DNA of 64,000 nt from Flavobacterium sp. CECT 9288 (GCF_918731615.1 NZ_OU957226.1:3287501-3351500), one strand, 5' to 3'. Numbered from the stretch's first letter, positions 1 through 9,197 are shown. Program-made: numbers and translations. Notes: a model not told the origin generated them from the letters alone.

Positions 1-420
1 CGACCTTCCTTTTTTTGGTGGAATATACAATTCTATTTGGTCAGAAAACAAAATTAAACCAATCTTATCATTGTTTTGAGTGGCTGAAAAAGCCATAGTT
101 GCCGCAATCTCTGTAACAATATCTTTCTTAAATTGATTTTTAGAACCAAAACTTTCTGATCCCGAGATATCTACCATTAGCATCATGGTCAGCTCTCGTT
201 CTTCCTCAAAAACTTTTACGTGTGCTTCATTATATCTTGCGGTTACATTCCAGTCAATTGCTCGAATGTCATCCCCATATTGGTACTGTCGCACCTCACT
301 AAAGGTCATTCCGCGTCCTTTAAATGAGGTGTGATATTCACCCGAGAAGATGTGATCGCTCAATCTTCTGGTTTTAATTTCTATTTTTCGAACTTTTTTT
401 AAGAGATCTTTTGTATCCAT
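1..420 (-). CDS. DUF58 domain protein, N-terminal part (cut by window edge)
   Basis: Only the first 140 residues are inside the window; the reading frame is still open at base 1. They fit the DUF58 family, which is usually encoded next to a MoxR ATPase, as here (moxR lies 84 bp upstream on the same strand). Visible marks are a basic N-terminus, the family-typical YGDDIRAIDWN at residues 48-58, and DISGS at 84-88, which begins a von Willebrand A-like fold with a metal-binding DxSxS. The role of DUF58 proteins is poorly defined; with MoxR they are thought to act in maturation or stress responses at the envelope. The start ATG is at 420. Family assignment is firm; function is inference. Confidence 0.88.
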   Translation of the reverse strand, partial: MDTKDLLKKVRKIEIKTRRLSDHIFSGEYHTSFKGRGMTFSEVRQYQYGDDIRAIDWNVTARYNEAHVKVFEEERELTMMLMVDISGSESFGSKNQFKKDIVTEIAATMAFSATQNNDKIGLILFSDQIELYIPPKKGRS

Positions 421-505
421 TTTTTTTAGTTTTCAGTCGCAGTTTTCAGTCGCAGTGTACAAGTCATATCTTGTACACTGTAACTAAAAACTGAAAACTA
501 ATTTT
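421..505. repeat. Gene-free palindrome between moxR and DUF58 gene
   Basis: The whole gap is one imperfect palindrome. The inner stem is an 11-bp perfect pair (453-463 with 470-480) around a 6-nt loop, and an outer 11-bp perfect pair (427-437 with 490-500) carries TAGTTTTCAGT. The left arm also repeats CAGTCGCAGTTTT-like units. It lies inside what should be one transcript, so it would fold in the mRNA. It resembles the inverted repeats that bound the small-ORF cassettes elsewhere in the window but holds no gene. Confidence 0.7.
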
Positions 506-1509
506 TAAGGTACTTCTACTTCGTTTACAATTTTATTGATGATGTCAACAGACGTAACGTTTTCTGCTTCGGCCTCATACGTAATTCCTATACGGTGGCG
601 TAACACATCATGCACAACTGCACGAACATCTTCAGGAATAACATACCCACGGCGCTTGATAAAAGCATAACATTTTGCGGCATTCGCCAAATTGATACTT
701 CCACGAGGAGAAGCTCCAAAACTGATTAAAGGTTTTAAATCAGCTAGTTTATATTTTTCAGGATAACGCGTTGCAAACACAATATCCAAAATGTATTTTT
801 CAATTTTTTCATCCATGTACACCTCTCTTACGGCTTCTTGCGCACGCAAAATTTGTTCAACAGATACTACAGCATTTACTTTTTCATAGCTTCCTTTTAA
901 GTTTTGACGAATTACAAGGCGTTCATCTTCCATCTTAGGGTAATCGATAACCGTTTTCAACATAAAACGATCCACTTGAGCCTCAGGCAATTGATACGTC
1001 CCTTCTTGTTCTACTGGATTTTGTGTTGCCAATACTAAGAAAGGTCTGTCTAGTTTAAAAGTAGTGTCACCAATGGTTACTTGCTTTTCCTGCATCGCCT
1101 CAAGTAATGCCGATTGTACTTTGGCTGGAGCACGGTTGATCTCATCTGCCAAAACAAAATTGGCAAAAATAGGACCTTTTTTTATAGAAAATTCATTTGC
1201 CTTAATGTTGTAAATCATAGTACCCACAACATCCGCAGGAAGCAAATCTGGAGTAAACTGGATTCTGCTAAAAGATCCTTGAACGGCTTGCGCCAAAGTG
1301 TTTATGGCAAGAGTCTTTGCAAGTCCAGGTACACCTTCAAGTAAAATATGACCTTGCCCTAAAAGCCCAATCAACAATCGCTCAACCATGTGTTTTTGAC
1401 CCACAATGACTTTGTTCATTTCCATAGTCAAAAGATCTATGAACGCACTCTCTCTTTCTATTTTTTCATTGATAGCTCTTATGTCTAAAGTCCCCGTATT
1501 TTCTTCCAT
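505..1509 (-). CDS. MoxR family AAA+ ATPase
   Basis: 334 residues, normal length for MoxR. Walker A GVPGLAKT is at 59-66 and Walker B ADEINR at 121-126, followed by the family-typical stretch APAKVQSALLEAMQEKQ. ATQNPVEQEGTYQLPEAQ follows as sensor 1 region. MoxR proteins act as chaperone-like ATPases that, with vWA/DUF58 partners, activate or mature other proteins. The partner gene follows on the same strand after a palindromic 84-bp gap, so they are probably co-transcribed. The ATG at 1509 gives MEENTGTLDI, a usual start for the family. Confidence 0.95.
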   Translation of the reverse strand: MEENTGTLDIRAINEKIERESAFIDLLTMEMNKVIVGQKHMVERLLIGLLGQGHILLEGVPGLAKTLAINTLAQAVQGSFSRIQFTPDLLPADVVGTMIYNIKANEFSIKKGPIFANFVLADEINRAPAKVQSALLEAMQEKQVTIGDTTFKLDRPFLVLATQNPVEQEGTYQLPEAQVDRFMLKTVIDYPKMEDERLVIRQNLKGSYEKVNAVVSVEQILRAQEAVREVYMDEKIEKYILDIVFATRYPEKYKLADLKPLISFGASPRGSINLANAAKCYAFIKRRGYVIPEDVRAVVHDVLRHRIGITYEAEAENVTSVDIINKIVNEVEVP

Positions 1510-1721
1510 TATATCTTTTTTAAAACCTTGTATTTAATGCCTTCGTTTTGAAGCTGCAAATTGAATTTTTTTTTAGAAGTAAGATGTTAAAAAATGGTTA
1601 AAACTTCAATAAAATAGGTAATTTTAAGGACATATTGTGATACAATTTTTATATTTTTAAGAACTTTGAATATTATACTTTGATTTCAAAGTTTTGTACC
1701 TTTAAACAAAAAAAATCAACC

Positions 1722-2594
1722 ATGAGCAAAACAAAAATATCACCCATAATAGCAGGGGTCATGAATTGGGGAATTTGGGATAAAAAACTCAATACCAAAG
1801 AAATGGAAAATATGATCAATGTATGTCTTGAAAATAAAATAAGCACTTTTGACCATGCTGATATTTATGGAGATTACACCACCGAATTTGAATTTGGTAA
1901 AGCATTAGCTGCAAGTAAAATAGATAGAGAAAGAATACAACTAATCTCTAAATGTGGCATTCAAATGGTAACTGAAAACAGAAACAACACCGTTAAAAAT
2001 TACCAATATTCACAAGAATACATCATAAACTCAGTTGATAATTCCTTGAAAAACTTGCAAACAGATTATCTAGATGTACTCTTATTGCACAGACCTAGCC
2101 CTTTAATGCAAGCAGATGAAATTGCTGAGGCGGTTTTAAAATTAAAAACGGCTGGGAAAATTAATGATTTCGGATTATCAAATTTTACCACCTCACAAAC
2201 AGAACTCATCCGCACCAAGACCGAAGTTTCATTCAATCAAATTCAGTTTTCGGCTACGCATCATGAGCCCATGCTAGATGGCAGCCTTGACTATATGCAA
2301 ATTCACGGCATTCGTCCTATGTCATGGAATCCACTCGGATCCGTTTTTAGAGAGGATATCCCACAAACGAGAAGACTAAAAAAATTACTAGCTACGCTGG
2401 TTTCAAAATACCATTTAGGATCTGATTCTATTTTATTGGCTTGGATTTTAAAACATCCAGCTCAAGTAATTCCTATTGCAGGAACTGTAAATGTGGCACG
2501 CATTCAATCACTACAAAAAGCAGTTGAATTAGAGCTAGAACATGAAGATTGGTTTGCTATCTGGACCGAAAGCATGGGTCATAAAGTACCTTAG
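1722..2594 (+). CDS. Aldo/keto reductase
   Basis: 290 residues from the ATG at 1722. An in-frame TTG at 1680 would add 14 residues without similarity to the family, so I prefer the ATG. The AKR catalytic tetrad can be placed at D44, Y49 (FDHADIYG), K77 (LISKCG) and H123 (LLLHRP). The sequence most resembles the YdhF-type branch of short bacterial AKRs. The enzyme should reduce carbonyl compounds with NAD(P)H in the cytoplasm; substrate is unknown. It is followed 37 bp downstream by an SDR oxidoreductase on the same strand, probably one transcript. Confidence 0.92.
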   Translation: MSKTKISPIIAGVMNWGIWDKKLNTKEMENMINVCLENKISTFDHADIYGDYTTEFEFGKALAASKIDRERIQLISKCGIQMVTENRNNTVKNYQYSQEYIINSVDNSLKNLQTDYLDVLLLHRPSPLMQADEIAEAVLKLKTAGKINDFGLSNFTTSQTELIRTKTEVSFNQIQFSATHHEPMLDGSLDYMQIHGIRPMSWNPLGSVFREDIPQTRRLKKLLATLVSKYHLGSDSILLAWILKHPAQVIPIAGTVNVARIQSLQKAVELELEHEDWFAIWTESMGHKVP

Positions 2595-2631
2595 TATCTT
2601 TTAATCTTTTTAAAATAAAATTATCCTAATA

Positions 2632-3384
2632 ATGACTAAAACTGCATTAATAACTGGAGCTACTAGCGGTATAGGAAAAGCAACCGCACAGCTTTTAGCA
2701 AAAAACAATTATAAAATTATCCTTTGCGGAAGACGAGAAGATCGACTAGATGATTTAAAACAAGAACTCTCAAAACTTACCGAAGTTCACACTTTAAACT
2801 TTGATGTACGTGACAAGAAGGCGGTTTTTGATAGTATTAACTCAATTCCAGAAAACTTTGAAACCATAGATATTTTGATTAATAATGCAGGAAACGCACA
2901 TGGTCTTGACCCAATACAAAATGGAAATTTAGACGATTGGGACGCTATGATCGATATTAATGTCAAGGGACTTTTATATGTTTCAAAAGCTGTGATTCCT
3001 GGAATGATAGAACGAAAATCAGGTCATATCATTAACATAGGCTCTATAGCTGGGAAAGAAGTGTATCCAAATGGAAATGTATATTGTGCCTCAAAACACG
3101 CTGTTGATGCCCTCAACCAAGCTATGAGAATGGACTTAAATCCCTACGGCATACGAGTGGGTGGCATACATCCTGGCGCTGTAGAGACTGAGTTTAGCGA
3201 AGTACGATTTAAAGGCGATACAGAAAAAGCCGCAAATGTATATAAAGGATTTGAACCCCTACATGCCGAGGATATTGCCGATATTATTCATTTTGTGGTA
3301 TCTAGACCCTATCACGTAAACATTGCCGACTTGATGGTGCTACCAACAGCCCAAGCAGCAGCTACTATTTTAAAAAGAGATTAA
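2632..3384 (+). CDS. SDR family NAD(P)-dependent oxidoreductase
   Basis: 250 residues, a classical short-chain dehydrogenase. The nucleotide-binding TGATSGIG is at 8-15, NNAG at 84-87, and the catalytic residues are S138, Y151 and K155 (YCASK). Overall layout resembles the YdfG group, which oxidises L-allo-threonine/serine or reduces malonic semialdehyde; this specificity is inference. GRRE at about 33-36 follows the second beta-strand, compatible with NADP(H) preference. It lies just downstream of the aldo/keto reductase gene. Confidence 0.92.
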   Translation: MTKTALITGATSGIGKATAQLLAKNNYKIILCGRREDRLDDLKQELSKLTEVHTLNFDVRDKKAVFDSINSIPENFETIDILINNAGNAHGLDPIQNGNLDDWDAMIDINVKGLLYVSKAVIPGMIERKSGHIINIGSIAGKEVYPNGNVYCASKHAVDALNQAMRMDLNPYGIRVGGIHPGAVETEFSEVRFKGDTEKAANVYKGFEPLHAEDIADIIHFVVSRPYHVNIADLMVLPTAQAAATILKRD

Positions 3385-3388
3385 TTAT

Positions 3389-3878
3389 TATTTCTATTGA
3401 TTATTATTTATTTCTATTGATTATTTATAAAATCTTCGAATATGGCGAATTACAATTCTTTTGAGGAAATGGGAATTTATCAATTAGCCAGAGAACAAAG
3501 CAATCATGTTTGGCATTTGATTCAAAACACAACTCTTGGTCAAGATTATAAATTAAGGGATCAAATCAATGGTTCTTCTGGGTCAGTTATGGATAATATT
3601 GCTGAGGGTTTTGGTCGCGGAGGAAACAAAGAATTTATTACTTTTTTGAGTTATTCAAGAGGTTCATGTTGTGAAACAAAAGCACAATTACAGCGTACCT
3701 TCGACAGAAAACATATCAACGAAGAAAAGTTTTTGGAGTTAACTTTAAAATCTCAAATTATAATTGACCAAATTTCAAAATTCATGAATTTTTTAAAGAG
3801 TTCTGACAGAAAAGGATCAAAATATGACTAATAACTCTGTCTTGCCAACAATAAAAATAGAAATAAATAATAAAAAAT
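3389..3878 (+). mobile_element. IR-bounded mini-cassette A (four-helix-bundle gene)
   Basis: The small gene at 3442-3831 is bounded by a perfect 18-bp inverted repeat: TTATTATTTATTTCTATT at 3401-3418 and its reverse complement at 3856-3873. The left arm is itself duplicated with a 20-bp period (3389-3405 and 3409-3425). The arms are not shared with the other three cassettes in this window. Mobility is inference from the repeated pattern; no transposase is present. Confidence 0.55.
3442..3831 (+). CDS. Four-helix-bundle protein (S23/IVP family)
   Basis: 129 residues, the usual size of the family. It has the N-terminal SFEEMGIYQLAREQ helix, DYKLRDQINGSSGSV, the hallmark NIAEGFGRGGNKEF at about 53-66 and SYSRGSCCETKAQL. 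Relatives include proteins encoded within intervening sequences of 23S rRNA genes and the Avd accessory protein of diversity-generating retroelements; most family members have no known function. It sits between the SDR and AlbA-type genes, flanked by an 18-bp inverted repeat. Two relatives of the same family lie in the SUF cluster of this window. Confidence 0.9.
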   Translation: MANYNSFEEMGIYQLAREQSNHVWHLIQNTTLGQDYKLRDQINGSSGSVMDNIAEGFGRGGNKEFITFLSYSRGSCCETKAQLQRTFDRKHINEEKFLELTLKSQIIIDQISKFMNFLKSSDRKGSKYD

Positions 3879-3882
3879 AACG

Positions 3883-5022
3883 ATGATCAACAAACGTCTT
3901 CTTATTAAAAACTTACTCGCTCACAATGACGAGAGTAGTTTTTATGATAAAAAAAGACAGTTGAACTTACACTCTCGTGAGGGAAAAGCAAAATTTTTAA
4001 AACACATTTGTGCTCTTTCTAACTCTAATCCTACTAATAATTCATACATAGTTGTGGGAGTTGAAGATCAAGAAAATACAATTGTAGGTGATGATTTTTT
4101 TGACGATAGCCGTATCCAAAATCTTGTAAACGCCTATCTAGAAAATCCGCCCAAAATTCAATACGAGAATGTTCCTTTTCCAAATTTACCAAAAGACAAA
4201 GTTGTTGGCTTGGTGACTATAAAACCAAAAAACAAAATTTCGTGCTTTAAAAAAGGAATTCATACCATCCCCATAGCATCTATTTTTATTAGACGCGGCA
4301 GCAATACCATACCACTTGACGGAGACTTTGAAAAAAATTATCAAAACACCGAAACCGTAATTGGTATTGAAAACAACTCCAGAAATAGCATTGAAAATAC
4401 GCTTGATGGCGTTATGGATTTTATGAACCTTCGACACAAGGATATGTCACCAAAATACAAAGTCTTCAAAGAATTATTTGTTATTTGTTGGGCAGGTATT
4501 ACTAAAAAATATCGAGACAAAACCTATCTTTCTCGTGTAGATATTGAATTAATTAATGAGCAAATTAAACTCTTTTATTCGGCACAAGATGTGGTTGAAA
4601 TCACTTTTAACGAAGATACTTTTACTATTATTGAGTATGTTCCATTGGGTTTAAATGATAAAACCAGCTATTATCCACTTGAAAAACAAACCATCCATTT
4701 TCAAGATAATGGATACTATAAAATTGAACGAGAATTTTTATTTCAACCGCCAGAATTCAATAAAAAATTACTATTTCACATTTATAATGTGAACCTTAGT
4801 ATTTTAAAAAAGCTAGAAAAGGGATTTGAATTGAGTATTAGAGAAAATAAAGATTTAGAAAACTTACCCTCTACCTTAATGATTTGTTACCTCAACGGTT
4901 TTGAAGATGCTAAACAAAAACTGATTGATGCTAAACTAGTATTAAAACCTTTTAAACAAGTGTATTTATCGTTTAAAGAAGCTTTGAGAGTTTTGAGAAA
5001 AATGAAATATGATGTACAGTAG
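3883..5022 (+). CDS. AlbA_2/Schlafen-like domain protein (putative ATP-binding)
   Basis: 379 residues. The N-terminal part (about 25-150) reads like an AlbA_2 (Schlafen AlbA) domain: FLKHICALSNSN, then YIVVGVEDQ, then a conserved SIFIRRGSNT near residues 129-138. The C-terminal 230 residues are not recognised; they contain no clear membrane segment. AlbA_2 proteins are often labelled ATP-binding or transcriptional regulators. The start ATG at 3883 lies 5 bp after the right repeat of the cassette, so the cassette separates it from the upstream SDR gene. Confidence 0.75.
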   Translation: MINKRLLIKNLLAHNDESSFYDKKRQLNLHSREGKAKFLKHICALSNSNPTNNSYIVVGVEDQENTIVGDDFFDDSRIQNLVNAYLENPPKIQYENVPFPNLPKDKVVGLVTIKPKNKISCFKKGIHTIPIASIFIRRGSNTIPLDGDFEKNYQNTETVIGIENNSRNSIENTLDGVMDFMNLRHKDMSPKYKVFKELFVICWAGITKKYRDKTYLSRVDIELINEQIKLFYSAQDVVEITFNEDTFTIIEYVPLGLNDKTSYYPLEKQTIHFQDNGYYKIEREFLFQPPEFNKKLLFHIYNVNLSILKKLEKGFELSIRENKDLENLPSTLMICYLNGFEDAKQKLIDAKLVLKPFKQVYLSFKEALRVLRKMKYDVQ

Positions 5023-5468
5023 AAAGGACATTACGTATGACTTTAAAATTAAACACGTATGGGATGTATTCCTTTTTAATTTCATAATAGTCAATAAAAT
5101 AATAACCATTTACCATTATTTAAAAAAGTAAATAGTTGAAATTACAAAAAAAGATAGTTCGCTAAAAAAAAGCTACCAATTCTTTAACTAATTGGCAAAT
5201 AAATTTAGCTACAAGCAATGATAATTCTACAATTACGCCCATTTTAAATAAATTTAGTATTTTTTGTAAATTTAAACTAAAAAAACTAAATAATTACTCA
5301 CTAAAAACAGTGATTTTTAAAATTGTAAAAAACAACTTAGAAAAAAAGTAAATTCAGCTATTCTTTAATCTTAAAAGTAAAAAAGAAAGTGTATTTTGGC
5401 TTTTAAAAAAAGTATCAACTAGAGTAATTATATAGTATTTTTGCAACATTAAAAAAAATAGTACGTAC
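5023..5468. other. AT-rich gap, 446 bp
   Basis: No convincing gene. The stretch is extremely AT-rich with many A runs. The only clear signal is a promoter element near its right end (5436-5443) serving the phosphatase gene. Confidence 0.6.
5436..5443 (+). promoter_or_regulatory. Promoter -7 element TATTTTTG
   Basis: TATTTTTG matches the Bacteroidota -7 consensus TAnnTTTG exactly and lies 25 bp before the ATG of the phosphatase gene. I see no TTG at the expected -33 distance, so the upstream half is weak or absent. Confidence 0.55.
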
Positions 5469-6194
5469 ATGAGAACACTTGTAATTGGCGATATCCATGG
5501 TGGTTTAAGAGCACTCCACCAAATAATGGAAAGAGCCAAAGTTACCACAAAAGATAAACTTATTTTTTTAGGTGATTATGTTGATGGATGGAGTCAATCC
5601 CCTCAAGTACTAGATTTTATTATAGATTTACAAACAAAACAAAATTGTGTTTGTATACGTGGCAATCACGATGATTTGTTACTAGAATGGCTTGATGAGA
5701 GTAAAGACAATCTATTATGGTATAAACATGGCGGCGAAGCAACCGTAAACGCCTATGAACTTGTAAGTGTAGCTACAAAACAAAAACACATTGCTTTTTT
5801 AAAATCATTAGAAAATTACCATCTTGATGATAAAAGACGCTTGTATGTTCATGCTGGTTTCACAAATATAAACGGAGTTAATTTTGAATATTTTCCGGGA
5901 CAGTTTTACTGGGATAGAACCTTGTGGGAAACAGCACTAGCTCTTGACGAGAGAATGAAAACAGACCACCCATTTTACCCGAAACGTTTTACATTATATG
6001 AAGAAATTTACATAGGACACACTCCTGTGACCCGTATAGGTGAAACCACTCCCGTACAAAAAGCAAATGTATGGAACGTAGACACAGGAGCTGCTTTTAA
6101 AGGAGCTCTAACCATACTTGATGTAGATACTAAAGAGTTCTGGCAAAGCGAGCCTTTACATCAATTGTATTTTGACGAAAAAGGAAGAAATTAA
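5469..6194 (+). CDS. PPP-type metallophosphoesterase
   Basis: 241 residues with the three phosphoesterase metal motifs in order: GDIHG at 7-11, GDYVDG at 35-40 and GNHD at 65-68, followed by a downstream HAGF motif and IGHTPV. This pattern fits serine/threonine protein phosphatase-like (PPP) or diadenosine tetraphosphatase-like enzymes; the exact substrate cannot be read from sequence. Probably cytoplasmic (no signal peptide). A good -7 promoter element lies 25 bp upstream. Confidence 0.9.
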   Translation: MRTLVIGDIHGGLRALHQIMERAKVTTKDKLIFLGDYVDGWSQSPQVLDFIIDLQTKQNCVCIRGNHDDLLLEWLDESKDNLLWYKHGGEATVNAYELVSVATKQKHIAFLKSLENYHLDDKRRLYVHAGFTNINGVNFEYFPGQFYWDRTLWETALALDERMKTDHPFYPKRFTLYEEIYIGHTPVTRIGETTPVQKANVWNVDTGAAFKGALTILDVDTKEFWQSEPLHQLYFDEKGRN

Positions 6195-6235
6195 TTATTA
6201 TTGCAGTACTTTTACACCATTAAAAAAAAATAAGT

Positions 6236-6733
6236 ATGAAAAAGATTATTACACTAGCATTGCTATTAACAGTAGGTCTGTCACAAGCGCAAGCTTTTAA
6301 AGGAGCTGGAGATGTAAAATTTGACCTTGGTGCAACAATTCAAGACGGAGGTACAGGAATAAGAGTTGCAACAGATTTTGGTTTGGGGGAAAACATGTCT
6401 TTCGGGATTGCGTCTTCTTATTTATTATCTGTGTCGAATGATGCGCTGGGAAACAAACCAGAATTTGGAGATAGAATTGACGTAAAAGGAAGATTTAGCG
6501 CTAATTTAGGAAACGTATTTGAACTAGACCCAAAAATGGATATCTATCCTGGTCTTGACTTAGGTTTACGCAATTTTGGTGCTCACTTGGGTTTCCGTTA
6601 TTTCTTTACTGAAGGTTTCGGAATTTTTACCGAAGCTGGAATTCCTATTGCTAGCTACAAAACTAATCCGGTAGGTTTTGACAAATTAAACAATCAGTTC
6701 ACATTTAATGTTGGAGCGTCTTTCAATTTGTAA
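6236..6733 (+). CDS. Secreted outer-membrane-type beta-barrel protein (DUF6646-like)
   Basis: 165 residues with a clear signal peptide (MKKIITLALLLTVGLSQAQA). The mature part alternates hydrophobic and polar residues and ends in ASFNL, i.e. a terminal hydrophobic/aromatic strand as in small outer-membrane barrels. From memory it resembles the flavobacterial DUF6646 family; function unknown. It starts 41 bp after the phosphatase gene, preceded by TACTTTTA-like promoter sequence, and is closed by a strong terminator at 6754-6790. Confidence 0.75.
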   Translation: MKKIITLALLLTVGLSQAQAFKGAGDVKFDLGATIQDGGTGIRVATDFGLGENMSFGIASSYLLSVSNDALGNKPEFGDRIDVKGRFSANLGNVFELDPKMDIYPGLDLGLRNFGAHLGFRYFFTEGFGIFTEAGIPIASYKTNPVGFDKLNNQFTFNVGASFNL

Positions 6734-6753
6734 AACAAAACTATTTTGAAAAT

Positions 6754-6790
6754 AAAAAAAGGCAATTTGAAATTTCAAATTGCCTTTTTT
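6754..6790. terminator. Bidirectional terminator
   Basis: A perfect 12-bp stem (6761-6772 with 6773-6784, GGCAATTTGAAA/TTTCAAATTGCC) has an A run on the left and a T run on the right. It separates the convergent beta-barrel and aldehyde dehydrogenase genes and can serve both. Confidence 0.9.
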
Positions 6791-6809
6791 AGTATTTCTA
6801 TTTATTCGA

Positions 6810-8363
6810 TTACAAATCAAATTTGATTCCTTGTGCTAAGGGTAAACTTGTGGTGTAATTGATGGTATTGGTTTGACGACGCATATACACTTTCCAAGCA
6901 TCAGAACCAGACTCACGCCCGCCACCAGTTTCTTTTTCACCACCAAAAGCACCTCCAATTTCAGCTCCTGAAGTTCCAATGTTTACGTTTGCTATACCAC
7001 AATCAGAACCCGTTACTGATAAGAATAATTCTGCTTCACGCAAATTGTTGGTCATAATTGCAGATGACAATCCTTGTGCTACTCCGTTTTGAATTGCAAT
7101 GGCATTCTCTACCGTTCCAGAATATTTCAGCAAATACAATACAGGAGCAAAAGTTTCGTGTTGTACAATTTCAAAAGCGTTGTCAGCCTCAGCAATAGCT
7201 GGTTTTACATAACAACCACTTTCAAAACCTTCACCAGAAAGTACTCCACCTTCTACAAGAATTTTTCCACCTTCGGCAACTACTTTTTCTAATGCTTTAT
7301 TATACATTTCTACAGCATGAGTATCAATTAATGGCCCAACATGGTTGTTTTCATCCAATGGATTACCAATACGCAATTGCTTGTAAGCCGATACCATGGC
7401 ATCTTTTACCGTATCATAAATACTTTCGTGAATGATCAATCTACGTGTTGAAGTACAACGTTGCCCTGCTGTTCCTACAGCACCAAATACAGCACCAATA
7501 ACTGTCATTTTTATATCCGCATCAGGAGTTACAATGATGGCATTGTTACCACCTAATTCTAACAATGATTTTCCAAGACGAGCAGCAACCGCTTGCGCTA
7601 CAATTTTACCCATACGAGTAGAACCTGTTGCGGATACTAATGGAACGCGTTTGTCGTTAGTCATCATTTCGCCTACTTTATAATCTCCGTTGATCAAACA
7701 AGAAATTCCTTCTGGAAGGTTGTTTTCTTTAATTACTTCGGCAATAATATTTTGGCAAGCAATACCACAAAGTGGTGTTTTTTCAGATGGTTTCCAAACG
7801 CAAACATCGCCGCAAATCCAAGCTAATGCTGTGTTCCAAGCCCAAACTGCTACTGGAAAATTGAAAGCTGAAATAATTCCCACAACTCCCATTGGATGGT
7901 ATTGTTCATACATTCTATGTCCAGGACGTTCAGAGTGCATGGTTAAACCGTGTAATTGACGAGATAATCCTACCGCAAAATCACAGATGTCAATCATTTC
8001 TTGAACTTCTCCATATCCTTCTTGCAATGATTTCCCCATTTCATAGGAAACTAACTTGCCTAAAGCTTCTTTATTTTTACGTAATTTTTCACCAAACTGG
8101 CGTACAATTTCACCGCGTTGTGGCGCTGGCATTGTTTTAAAAGTCTTGAATGCCTCCGTAGCAGTTTGCATTACTTTCTCATAATCGGCAGCGGTCGTTG
8201 TTTTTACCGAAGCTATCAGCTGGCCATCTACTGGTGAATGACTTTCTAGAATTTCACCGTTTGAAAAATGATTTATTCCTGTTGACGTTCCTTCGTTTAT
8301 GGGTTGTACGCCCAATTGCGCCAATGCTTCTTTCATTCCGAATTGATCTGCTATTGTTATCAT
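6810..8363 (-). CDS. Aldehyde dehydrogenase, ALDH7/AASADH type
   Basis: 517 residues. Catalytic features are N168 (AFNFP), K191 (WKPSEKT), E269 (LLELGGNN) and nucleophile C303 (GQRCTSTRR). The C-terminal GEKETGGGRESGSDAWK pattern is typical of the ALDH7 (antiquitin) group, which oxidises 2-aminoadipate 6-semialdehyde in lysine breakdown. Its neighbour is 3-hydroxyanthranilate dioxygenase of the kynurenine pathway, so a role on a tryptophan-derived semialdehyde is an alternative. A TATATTTG -7 element lies upstream at 8400-8407 (minus strand). Confidence 0.93.
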   Translation of the reverse strand: MITIADQFGMKEALAQLGVQPINEGTSTGINHFSNGEILESHSPVDGQLIASVKTTTAADYEKVMQTATEAFKTFKTMPAPQRGEIVRQFGEKLRKNKEALGKLVSYEMGKSLQEGYGEVQEMIDICDFAVGLSRQLHGLTMHSERPGHRMYEQYHPMGVVGIISAFNFPVAVWAWNTALAWICGDVCVWKPSEKTPLCGIACQNIIAEVIKENNLPEGISCLINGDYKVGEMMTNDKRVPLVSATGSTRMGKIVAQAVAARLGKSLLELGGNNAIIVTPDADIKMTVIGAVFGAVGTAGQRCTSTRRLIIHESIYDTVKDAMVSAYKQLRIGNPLDENNHVGPLIDTHAVEMYNKALEKVVAEGGKILVEGGVLSGEGFESGCYVKPAIAEADNAFEIVQHETFAPVLYLLKYSGTVENAIAIQNGVAQGLSSAIMTNNLREAELFLSVTGSDCGIANVNIGTSGAEIGGAFGGEKETGGGRESGSDAWKVYMRRQTNTINYTTSLPLAQGIKFDL

Positions 8364-8399
8364 TGTAACTTTTTTATTAAATATTGTTATATTTTTTTA

Positions 8400-8407
8400 C
8401 AAATATA
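8400..8407 (-). promoter_or_regulatory. Promoter -7 element TATATTTG
   Basis: On the minus strand this reads TATATTTG, an exact match to TAnnTTTG, 37 bp before the ATG of the aldehyde dehydrogenase. No clear -33 TTG was found. Confidence 0.5.
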
Positions 8408-8450
8408 TTGATTTAAGCTTGAAAAATACACTTTGGTATTTTATTTTGTT

Positions 8451-8549
8451 CTAGCCCCGGTAGTAGCGGCATCTCCCGATTTTAAAAAACAAGGCTTTCT
8501 CGGCCGTAGTTTTTTTAATCGGGAATACAGCGGATAACGGGAAAAAGCT
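8451..8549 (+). ncRNA. Candidate structured RNA element (Flavo-1-like), copy 1
   Basis: The stretch reads AGCCCCG...AGCGGCATC, then a long stem (CCCGATTTT... pairing with ...TTAATCGGG, about 8476-8525), then ATACAGCGGATAACGGG. The same framing blocks (AGCCCCG, AGCGGCATC, stem, ATATAGCGAACAGCC) occur at 57157-57296 with a different stem, so the ends are conserved and the stem covaries. I recall this pattern from the Flavo-1 RNA motif of Flavobacteria, but could not verify it. Strand is chosen from that motif. Confidence 0.5.
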
Positions 8550-8559
8550 CCTAAAAAAA

Positions 8560-9099
8560 CTAGTCTTTAGAAACAAATTTAGGATCGGCCTGCATGACTG
8601 TGCCACACGAATCGCAAGTGCGCAAGCTTTCTGAATTATAGAAATGTTTGAAATGCGGCAGGAAATCTTTTTCGATATTGTGCAGTTCAAAATAAACTTC
8701 ATGAAGTTTGTGGTTGCAATTATCGCAAAACCACAGTAAGCCATCGGTAAAACCTTGACCCGCACGTTTGCGTTCAATAACCAGCCCAATAGAACCCTCG
8801 GAACGCACAGGCGAATGAGGCGTTTTGGCTGGATTAAGATACATGTCGCCAGGATGTAATTCCATTTCCTTGCGCTCTCCATCTTCTTGAATAATTACTT
8901 TTATAGAACCTTCAAGTTGGTAAAATAGTTCTTCGGTTTCGTTGTAATGATAGTCTTTACGGGCGTTTGGACCAGCAACAACCATAACGATATAATCACC
9001 AGACTCTGTATATAAATTTTTGTTCCCAACGGGCGGTTTAAGAAGATGACGGTTCTCATTAATCCATGCATTGAGGTTGAAAGGTTTTGCGATTGCCAT
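8560..9099 (-). CDS. nbaC: 3-hydroxyanthranilate 3,4-dioxygenase
   Basis: 179 residues, the bacterial single-cupin form. It opens the ring of 3-hydroxyanthranilate to 2-amino-3-carboxymuconate semialdehyde (kynurenine pathway). The iron ligands fall exactly on the numbering known for the Cupriavidus enzyme: H51, E57, H95, with substrate-binding R47, R99 and E110. The second, rubredoxin-like iron site is present as C125/C128 and C162/C165. The flanking ALDH gene on the same strand may act in the same pathway. Cytoplasmic. Confidence 0.96.
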   Translation of the reverse strand: MAIAKPFNLNAWINENRHLLKPPVGNKNLYTESGDYIVMVVAGPNARKDYHYNETEELFYQLEGSIKVIIQEDGERKEMELHPGDMYLNPAKTPHSPVRSEGSIGLVIERKRAGQGFTDGLLWFCDNCNHKLHEVYFELHNIEKDFLPHFKHFYNSESLRTCDSCGTVMQADPKFVSKD

Positions 9100-9197
9100 T
9101 TTAGTATGAGTTTCAAAGTTACTAAGCCACTAAGGTACTAAGATTTTAAATGAATCAAGCGACTAATTTTTGACAAAAAAACGAAGGTAGCTTAGCC

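Noticed and set aside
3442..3831. Diversity-generating retroelement signalled by an Avd-like protein
   Set aside because: No reverse transcriptase and no template/variable repeat pair near any of the three four-helix-bundle genes.
8451..8882. 143-codon minus-strand frame
   Set aside because: It overlaps 3-hydroxyanthranilate dioxygenase in another frame, and its end is the RNA-like element; no protein-like features.
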